A program made the position numbers and the translations under genes. From an uncultured Selenomonadaceae bacterium (GTDB lineage: Bacteria; Bacillota; Negativicutes; Selenomonadales; Selenomonadaceae), in assembly GCA_905236595.1 (NCBI GenBank), contig CAJORE010000034.1, positions 1 to 7,387 of the forward strand: 7,387 nt of DNA, written 5' to 3'. The notes below the pieces were generated by a model that was given only the letters and a program-made list of their open reading frames with translations, did not search any database and was not told the DNA's origin. Shown one piece after another: positions 1 to 4,606 of this stretch. How positions within the stretch are numbered: position 1 is the first letter of the stretch; each line of letters starts with the position of its first letter.

Positions 1-147
1 GTCGTGGCAAAACTTGTGGCCGTAAGTTTCGCGGCAAGCTTTGTCCTTGGCCTCGTTGCCGCCGATGTATCGGAAGGGACCCGCACCATAATTTTGACGG
101 TGCTTATTGCCGGTACGGCGGCGTATGTTTATCCGCGCAAGGAATAA
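1..147 (+). CDS. C-terminal end of an unrecognised membrane protein (partial)
   Basis: The frame is open from base 1 to a TAA at 145-147, giving 48 C-terminal residues; the start lies outside the window. Two hydrophobic stretches are visible, about residues 1-21 (rich in V, A, L, F) and 30-43 (IILTVLIAGT and onward). They are separated by a short polar turn (DVSEGTRT), and the protein ends in the charged tail PRKE. This is the pattern of a transmembrane helical hairpin at the end of an integral membrane protein, possibly a transporter. No family motif survives in this fragment, so I give no function. It converges on the hydrogenase operon and shares the terminator at 179-220 with it. Confidence is good that it is coding (uniform codon use, stop placed just before a terminator) and low about identity. 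Confidence 0.6.
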   Translation, partial: VVAKLVAVSFAASFVLGLVAADVSEGTRTIILTVLIAGTAAYVYPRKE

Positions 148-178
148 TGCGCGGCTTTTTGGCACCCGTAGGCAAAAT

Positions 179-220
179 AAAACGGTGCGCCCGATAGTCA
201 CGGGCGCACCGTTTTTTTTT
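179..220. terminator. Bidirectional rho-independent terminator
   Basis: A perfect 13-bp stem, 181-193 against 201-213, with a 7-base loop (ATAGTCA) is GC-rich. It is extended to 15 bp by A-T pairs. On the + strand it is followed by nine T (212-220), ending the partial gene at 1-147. On the - strand it is followed by a T-rich run (TTTTATTTT, reading 182 down to 174), ending the hydrogenase operon just after the stop of the 239-481 gene. Its position between two convergent stop codons fits a shared terminator. Confidence 0.93.
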
Positions 221-238
221 GCGGCGGGAATTTTTGTG

Positions 239-481
239 TCACAGCGACGCCGCAACGTCGTTATCCTCAAACACTTTTAATATTCCCGATAATTTTGTTT
301 TCTTCGGGTCGTAGTCAATGGTTGTCTCGCCGTCATGGGTATGGATATGGACGTAGAGGACACCGGGCAAGCCCAGCAAGGTTTCTTCGATTTTTTTGGC
401 GTTGTCCTCGGTGTAGCCAACGGCGGAAAATTGCAAGCGGGTGTTGCCGTTGGTTTCGCCGCAACCGCAGTCTTTGCACAT
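239..481 (-). CDS. Small HMA-fold protein with a HypB-like nickel-binding N-terminus
   Basis: An 80-residue cytoplasmic protein. Residues 1-9 read MCKDCGCGE, with C2, C5 and C7 in the same arrangement as the high-affinity nickel site at the N-terminus of HypB (E. coli HypB begins MCTTCGCG). Residues 15-80 fit a ferredoxin-like HMA domain (beta-alpha-beta-beta-alpha-beta): strand LQFSAVG, helix 24-38, turn LPGV, strands 41-57, helix 63-73, strand VAASL. The usual MxCxxC loop after strand 1 is replaced by VGYTEDN, with no cysteine. Strand 2 carries HIHTH (H45, H47, H49), three histidines on one face. The start is set by a GAGG at 490-493, eight bases upstream of ATG. It is the last gene of the hydrogenase operon. 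I infer a nickel-binding accessory protein (chaperone or store) for the hydrogenase; plain HMA-domain copper protein is the alternative. The HypB similarity is direct; the function is inference. Confidence 0.85.
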   Translation of the reverse strand: MCKDCGCGETNGNTRLQFSAVGYTEDNAKKIEETLLGLPGVLYVHIHTHDGETTIDYDPKKTKLSGILKVFEDNDVAASL

Positions 482-512
482 ATATTTTACCTCACAAATT
501 ATGCACCGCTCA

Positions 513-548
513 CCAAACTCCCCCGCCCGTTACGGCGAGGGAGTTTGG
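513..548. repeat. Intercistronic hairpin between cytochrome b and HMA-protein genes
   Basis: Arms 513-527 and 534-548 pair over 15 positions with one mismatch (523/538), around a 6-base loop. On the - strand, the direction of the operon, no T run follows, so it is not a standard terminator for the hydrogenase transcript. On the + strand TTTT follows (549-552), but no gene is known to end there. Likely roles are an RNA stem that protects the upstream hyaABC message or lowers expression of the last gene, or a dispersed REP-like palindrome. Which one cannot be told from a single copy. Confidence 0.7.
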
Positions 549-598
549 TTTTCGGCAAACGACAAAATCGTTATTATGCAGTATTTCCTTAAACGGGA

Positions 599-1282
599 TT
601 ATTCCAGCTCGCAGGCATCTTTCGGCGTGTGCGCCAAAATTTTGCTGCCGCTGAACATACTTGATACTTCGCTTTCGCCTTCCATAAATTCGGCGCGAAT
701 TACCATGTAGATATGGCCGATGGCAAAGAGAATGATGAACCATGCCACATAATGATGCACCAAATGCGTCATCATTTCGCCGCCCGCAATCACGTTGACC
801 CAGCCGAAGAGCACTCCGCCGGTGCTGTTGGGATCGTTCATGTAATACATGGCAAAGCCCGTCAAAATTTCGACAAGCACCATCGCGTACAGCGCGGCAT
901 AACTCATACGCGCCAACGGATTACGCAAGAAAGATGCGTGATGCGGCTTTAGGAGCATATAGTGCAAGGCCACGTCAACCGTTTCCTCGTAAAAATGGCC
1001 TTCCCAAACACGCGGGAAAAGCCGATCCCCTTTGTTGATGATGAACCCGTAAATTCGCAGTATGAACGACGCGCAGAAAATAAACGCCGCCACGAAATGA
1101 ATGTCGCGCACCAAATCCATCGACGTCAGCGTGTACGTCGGCTCGGGCGTCATCACCTGCAAGGGTTTGGCGATTAAAAGCCCCGTCACAAAGAGGATTA
1201 GAATCATTGCCACCATTATCCAATGGAAGATTCTGAGGAAGGGGCTGAATATGTAATATTCTTTCCTTTTTACCTCTTTCAT
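599..1282 (-). CDS. hyaC: NiFe hydrogenase b-type cytochrome subunit
   Basis: A 227-residue integral membrane dihaem cytochrome b of the HyaC/HydC family. It takes electrons from the distal cluster of the small subunit to the membrane quinone (probably menaquinone) and helps anchor the enzyme. Four hydrophobic helices are seen at about 17-38, 58-81, 124-147 and 171-196. Candidate haem ligands are H20 (in FHW), H62 (in DIH), H176 or H177 and H190 (in GHIY). The spacings H20-H62 = 42 and H176-H190 = 14 match what I recall for the haem ligands of Wolinella succinogenes HydC. Length is normal for the family. The start is two bases after the large-subunit stop, with GGAGG (1290-1294) seven bases upstream lying inside the end of the large-subunit gene, so translation is probably coupled. 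The C-terminal tail after helix 4 (about 30 residues) is hydrophilic. In E. coli the protease gene hyaD follows; here the HMA-fold gene follows instead. Confidence 0.95.
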   Translation of the reverse strand: MKEVKRKEYYIFSPFLRIFHWIMVAMILILFVTGLLIAKPLQVMTPEPTYTLTSMDLVRDIHFVAAFIFCASFILRIYGFIINKGDRLFPRVWEGHFYEETVDVALHYMLLKPHHASFLRNPLARMSYAALYAMVLVEILTGFAMYYMNDPNSTGGVLFGWVNVIAGGEMMTHLVHHYVAWFIILFAIGHIYMVIRAEFMEGESEVSSMFSGSKILAHTPKDACELE

Positions 1283-1284
1283 GC

Positions 1285-3189
1285 CTATTCCTCCACGGTC
1301 ATGCCGGAATACGGATCGGTGGTGACGACGCGGATTTTTTCGCCTTGGGCGTTATACATATGGGTGGCGCACGCCATGCACGGATCGAACGAACGAATAA
1401 CCTTCACAATCTCCAAAGGTTTGTCCGGCACCGCCACATGGGTATCCATCATCGCCATTTCGTAAGCGCCGTGGCCGGCTTTGTCGTCACGCGGACACGC
1501 GTTCCACGTCGTCGGCACGATGCATTGGTAATTGTCCGTTTTGCCGTCCTTTATCTTAATCCAATGGGACAGCGCACCGCGGGGAGCTTCGTAAAGACCG
1601 ACGCCCGCACATTCCTTCGGCCAGGTTTCGATTGCCCATTTTTCCGTGTTCGCCACTTGCGTATCGCCGCTCTTGATGTTGGCGATGAGTTTGTCGAAGA
1701 AGAACTTGTTGATTTCGGCGTTTAATTGGCAATCCAAAGCGCGTGCCGCCGTGCGGCCGACCATGGTGGGGAGCCACGTCTCGGCGGGGACGCCCAAGAC
1801 ATTCGACACCGCCGCAATTTGATCGAGCATCATTTTTTCCGCCCACGTCGGTTCGGGCAAAAGACCCTTCGCCGCCTTGACGTAAATGATGATGTAACGG
1901 GCAAGGGGACCTACTTCGCAAAGCTTTCCTTTCCATTTCGGCGTTTTGAGCCACGAATATTTGCCCTGCTCGTCCAACGTTTCCCACATGGTCGGCGTAC
2001 CTTCTTTGGGGCCGGTGAATTTATGCTTGGTTTCGCCCTGCCACGGATGCAAGTCGCCGGGTTTGTCGTATTCGTACCATGCGTGTTCGACGCCTTCGGT
2101 AAAGGTGTCGGGGGCGGTAAGGTCGTTTTCGTTCACTTCGCTGAACACGGCATTGGCGATGCCCTGGCCGAAATTTTCCACAACGCCGTTGCAACGAATG
2201 AGCAAATTCTTGAAGAAGCCGCCGTCCGACGTACGCGAATAATCCTCCAAGGGGTACGCGCCAAAACCCAATACGCAGGTTTTCGCCATGCCGCCGCCGT
2301 CCACTTTGCCGGCTTTGACGTAGAGATTGCCGATGGCGATGAGATCGGGCAAATAGTAATTGTTGACGAGGGTGCGCCCCATGTTGATGGCGCGATCGAC
2401 GATGGCAAGCCGCGCCGTGTTGACGGGCGCATTGCCGTCCGTCAGCGAAATCGAACACGGCATACCGCCGACGACATAATGCGGGTGCGGATTCTTGCCG
2501 CCGAAAACGACGTGGGGCGTGACGAGTTCGCGTTGCTTGTCAAGCATTTCAAGATAATGCGCCACCGCCAAAAGATGCACTTCGGGCGGCAAAATTTTGT
2601 AGTCGGGGTGATCCCACCATTGCGCCGCAAAAATGCCTAATTGACCGCTGTCGACAATCTGCTTAACTTTCGCTTTGATGCTCTCAAAGTAAGCGGGTGT
2701 CGCGGCGGGGAAATCGTGCGGATAAGCTTCGGTGTTCGTCGCCGTGGGGCCGGTAAGCGGCACACGGTACGCATTGAGGATGGCGTTTTGCAAATTCGCC
2801 GTGGCGGTGGCGTCCGCCGAGAGTGCTTCGACGGGGCTGACCCAATCAAGAGCGTGAAGATGATAAAAATGCACGATATGATCCTGTACCGTGAGGGTCG
2901 CCGCCATAATGTTACGGATATAGTTGGCGTTCTTGGGGATTCTTATGCCCAAAGCATCCTCGACGGCGCGGACGGAGGCGAGGGCGTGCGCCGTGGTGCA
3001 AACGCCGCAAATGCGCTGGATATATGCCCATGCGTCGCGAGGATCGCGATCTTTCATTACAAGTTCCAAGCCGCGCCATGCCGTGCCGCTTGATACCGCG
3101 TCGGACACTTGGCCGGCGCCGTTTACTTCCACTTCGACGCGCAAATGTCCTTCGATTCGTGTTACCGGGTCAACTGCTATACGAGCCAT
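1285..3189 (-). CDS. hyaB: NiFe hydrogenase large (catalytic) subunit, group 1
   Basis: A 634-residue precursor that carries the NiFe(CN)2CO site splitting H2 into protons and electrons. Motif L1 is RICGVC with H68 (C61, C64). Motif L2 is DPCMACATH (C604, C607, H610). These four cysteines bind the metals. E13 in RIEGH fits the proton-relay glutamate of the family, and R537 in PRGALSHW the active-site arginine. After H610 there are 24 residues, the usual length of the C-terminal peptide removed by a HyaD/HybD-type protease after nickel insertion, so the mature subunit would end at H610. The run after L1 (HALASVRAVEDALGI) is typical of group 1 membrane-bound uptake hydrogenases. The start overlaps the stop of the small-subunit gene as TAATG, with AAGGGGG at 3202-3208, and implies coupled translation. 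It has no signal peptide and is expected to be exported as a complex with the small subunit. No key residue is missing. Confidence 0.98.
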   Translation of the reverse strand: MARIAVDPVTRIEGHLRVEVEVNGAGQVSDAVSSGTAWRGLELVMKDRDPRDAWAYIQRICGVCTTAHALASVRAVEDALGIRIPKNANYIRNIMAATLTVQDHIVHFYHLHALDWVSPVEALSADATATANLQNAILNAYRVPLTGPTATNTEAYPHDFPAATPAYFESIKAKVKQIVDSGQLGIFAAQWWDHPDYKILPPEVHLLAVAHYLEMLDKQRELVTPHVVFGGKNPHPHYVVGGMPCSISLTDGNAPVNTARLAIVDRAINMGRTLVNNYYLPDLIAIGNLYVKAGKVDGGGMAKTCVLGFGAYPLEDYSRTSDGGFFKNLLIRCNGVVENFGQGIANAVFSEVNENDLTAPDTFTEGVEHAWYEYDKPGDLHPWQGETKHKFTGPKEGTPTMWETLDEQGKYSWLKTPKWKGKLCEVGPLARYIIIYVKAAKGLLPEPTWAEKMMLDQIAAVSNVLGVPAETWLPTMVGRTAARALDCQLNAEINKFFFDKLIANIKSGDTQVANTEKWAIETWPKECAGVGLYEAPRGALSHWIKIKDGKTDNYQCIVPTTWNACPRDDKAGHGAYEMAMMDTHVAVPDKPLEIVKVIRSFDPCMACATHMYNAQGEKIRVVTTDPYSGMTVEE

Positions 3190-4277
3190 TATTCAGCCGC
3201 GCCCCCTTTTTGTGCTTCCTGTACGTCACGCTGTCCTTTTTGTACGACGCTGGCTACGGCGTGCGCCGCAACGCCTGCCGTGGTCATAACCGCCAAGCCG
3301 ACGCCGATTTTGTCCGCGTCGCCGATTTTATCGTATTTCGGCAGACGATCGCTAAAGGAGCCTTCGTCCCAAAAATGCGGATTGCTGCAACCGATGCACG
3401 CCGCACCCGATTGAATGGGATAGCTCATGCCTTGGTACCAGCGGATATTGCCGCAGGAATTATACGTCTCAGGTCCGCGGCACCCCAATTTATAGAGGCA
3501 CCAACCGGCTTTGGCGCCGGCATCGTCGTAGTTTTCGGCGAACAACCCCGCATCGAAGAAGGGGCGACGATAGCAAGTGTCGTGAATACGGTTGCCGTAG
3601 AATTGTTTGGGGCGGCCTTCGCCGTCAAGGGGCGGCGCGGCGCCAAACAAGGCGACGTGCATGACGACGCCCGTCATCACTTCCGGAATGGGCGGACAAC
3701 CCGGCACGTTTATCAAGGGCTTGTTGCCCACAAACATTTTTATGCCGCTGGAACCCGTGGGATTGGGGGCGGCGGCTTGGATCCCGCCCGACACGGCGCA
3801 CGTTCCGTAGGCTATTACCGCCATGGCGTTCTCGGCGGCGTGCCGCAAAAGATGCGTAAAGGTGTGGCCGCCGGACATACAAAAGATACCGTTGTCCTTG
3901 GTTGATACCGCGCCTTCTACCGCCAGGATGTATTGCCCTTTATATTTTTGAATCGTTTCTTCCAAATGCGCTTCAAACGGCGCACCGCAAGCTGCGCTCA
4001 AAAGATGATCGTATTCCAAATCAATTTGCGATAATACCAAATCGCTTGCCAAAGGCGACGCAGAACGAATGAAACTTTCGTCGCAACCGGTGCATTCGTG
4101 GCCGTGAATCCAAATGACCACCGGCAACGGTTTGGCTTCCGCCGCTTCCACAACTTTGCTCAGGCAATCGGTGCTAAGCCCCATAAGCGACGTTAAGGCG
4201 ACGCAACTTTTGATGAAGCTGCGGCGGCTTATGCCCTTATCCAAGCAACGATCCCACAAGCTTTCCCGTTTTTCCAC
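3189..4277 (-). CDS. hyaA: NiFe hydrogenase small (FeS) subunit with Tat signal
   Basis: A 362-residue electron-transfer subunit. A Tat signal lies at the N-terminus: SRRSFIK at residues 17-23, a hydrophobic stretch, then a likely cleavage after A48 (AEA before KPLP). Proximal 4Fe4S ligands are C62, C65, C160 and C194; distal ligands H232, C235, C260 and C266; medial 3Fe4S ligands C275, C294 and C297 (CIGCSNPHFWD). The proximal motif is ECTGCDES, with G64 where oxygen-tolerant enzymes have an extra cysteine, and G165 at the second extra-cysteine site (GTCAVSGG). A standard oxygen-sensitive enzyme is therefore predicted. A C-terminal hydrophobic helix at about 324-346 anchors the heterodimer in the membrane next to the cytochrome. 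The start is GTG at 4275-4277, supported by AAGGGGG seven bases upstream and by correct spacing to the Tat motif. It is the first gene of the operon and overlaps the large subunit by one base. Confidence 0.97.
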   Translation of the reverse strand: MEKRESLWDRCLDKGISRRSFIKSCVALTSLMGLSTDCLSKVVEAAEAKPLPVVIWIHGHECTGCDESFIRSASPLASDLVLSQIDLEYDHLLSAACGAPFEAHLEETIQKYKGQYILAVEGAVSTKDNGIFCMSGGHTFTHLLRHAAENAMAVIAYGTCAVSGGIQAAAPNPTGSSGIKMFVGNKPLINVPGCPPIPEVMTGVVMHVALFGAAPPLDGEGRPKQFYGNRIHDTCYRRPFFDAGLFAENYDDAGAKAGWCLYKLGCRGPETYNSCGNIRWYQGMSYPIQSGAACIGCSNPHFWDEGSFSDRLPKYDKIGDADKIGVGLAVMTTAGVAAHAVASVVQKGQRDVQEAQKGGAAE

Positions 4278-4284
4278 TTTCGTA

Positions 4285-4291
4285 CCCCCTT
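4285..4291 (-). promoter_or_regulatory. Ribosome binding site that fixes the GTG start of the small subunit
   Basis: On the - strand AAGGGGG lies seven bases before GTG at 4277. No in-frame ATG lies between this site and the Tat motif, so GTG is the best start. The same AAGGGGG core stands before the large-subunit gene (3202-3208) and glgB (4588-4594), which suggests a common ribosome-binding preference in this genome. Confidence 0.75.
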
Positions 4292-4302
4292 ATGAATGAT
4301 AC

Positions 4303-4331
4303 CATACACTTGGTGTACTGTTCGCCGTCAA
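4303..4331 (-). promoter_or_regulatory. Possible sigma-70-type promoter of the hydrogenase operon
   Basis: On the - strand TTGACG (4326-4331) is a good -35 element. At 17 bases it is followed by TGTATG (4303-4308), or at 19 bases by TATGGT (4301-4306), both only partial -10 matches. Initiation near 4296 would leave a leader of about 20 bases that includes the ribosome binding site. The spacer contains the palindrome at 4305-4317. This is a sequence-only guess; other start points further upstream in the 4278-4606 region are possible. Confidence 0.35.
4305..4317. promoter_or_regulatory. Short palindrome TACAC-N3-GTGTA, candidate operator
   Basis: A perfect 5-bp inverted repeat with a 3-base spacer lies 28-40 bases upstream of the hydrogenase GTG. 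It overlaps the region between the possible -35 and -10 elements. Its position would suit a repressor site, but it does not match the FNR (TTGAT-N4-ATCAA) or NikR consensus that I know. Short palindromes arise by chance, so support is weak. Confidence 0.3.
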
Positions 4332-4444
4332 ATGATATATTCCTTTTTTGCGGCAAAAATATTTTGGTAGACGGTCTTACTTTCCGGCGGACGTCGTGTT
4401 TTTTTTTGCGGCGTTTTTTGTTGCCCGAAGGCATCGCCGCCAAT

Positions 4445-4479
4445 GCTTTGGCAAATAAAAAATCTCTACTTTGCCAAGC
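4445..4479. repeat. Inverted repeat TTGGCAAA-N14-TTTGCCAA upstream of glgB
   Basis: Arms 4448-4455 and 4470-4477 are perfectly complementary over 8 bp. Allowing one bulged T, they extend to GCTTTGGCAAA against TTTGCCAAGC (4445-4455 and 4470-4479). The 14-base centre is AT-rich. No T run follows in either direction, so it is not a terminator. It lies about 130-160 bases before the glgB start and could be a regulator-binding site or a leader-RNA hairpin. Confidence 0.45.
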
Positions 4480-4587
4480 AGGATTATCCCTTTGTGCGTC
4501 GAAAGAAAAATTCTGTAGGAAAGAAGGCACCTATAGTCTGACAGCACAAATAATCGGCGGGGCGTTTGCCGACGCCGGGCTATTTTC

Positions 4588-4594
4588 AAGGGGG
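4588..4594 (+). promoter_or_regulatory. Ribosome binding site that sets the glgB start at 4607
   Basis: AAGGGGG ends 12 bases before ATG 4607. The spacing is a little long but equals that before the large-subunit gene. It supports the internal ATG over the far-upstream ATG at 4292 in the same frame, which overlaps the hydrogenase promoter region. Confidence 0.6.
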
Positions 4595-4606
4595 ATTGGT
4601 TGGTTT

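Larger units (their letters stand above)
4278..4606. other. Divergent intergenic region between the hydrogenase operon and glgB
   Basis: This 329-base stretch is AT-richer than its flanks, with T runs at 4343-4348 and 4399-4407 and A runs near 4457-4462 and 4504-4510. It should hold the promoters for both directions. For glgB the nearest -10-like word is TATAGT at 4532-4537; the best -35 I can pair with it (TTCTGT at 4511-4516, 15-base spacer) is poor. The glgB reading frame happens to stay open through the region back to an ATG at 4292, but the 105 residues it would encode do not resemble any branching-enzyme N-terminus, so I treat the region as non-coding. Confidence 0.7.

Noticed and set aside
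1726..2640. Open frame of 304 codons on the + strand inside the large-subunit gene
   Set aside because: It lies wholly antisense to a gene with every NiFe hydrogenase motif, has no recognisable domain, and follows from codon bias in GC-rich coding sequence.
3024..3905. Open frame of 293 codons on the + strand across the large/small subunit junction
   Set aside because: Antisense to the Tat-signal and cluster-binding regions of the small subunit; its translation is arginine- and alanine-rich without motifs, as expected of a shadow frame.
4292..4294. ATG 4292 as the start of glgB (780 residues)
   Set aside because: It would add 105 residues unlike any branching enzyme and would place the start within the hydrogenase promoter region; ATG 4607 has a ribosome binding site and gives the normal length.
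4391..4407. T run after GACGTC as a terminator
   Set aside because: The preceding stem is only a few base pairs and no gene ends there.
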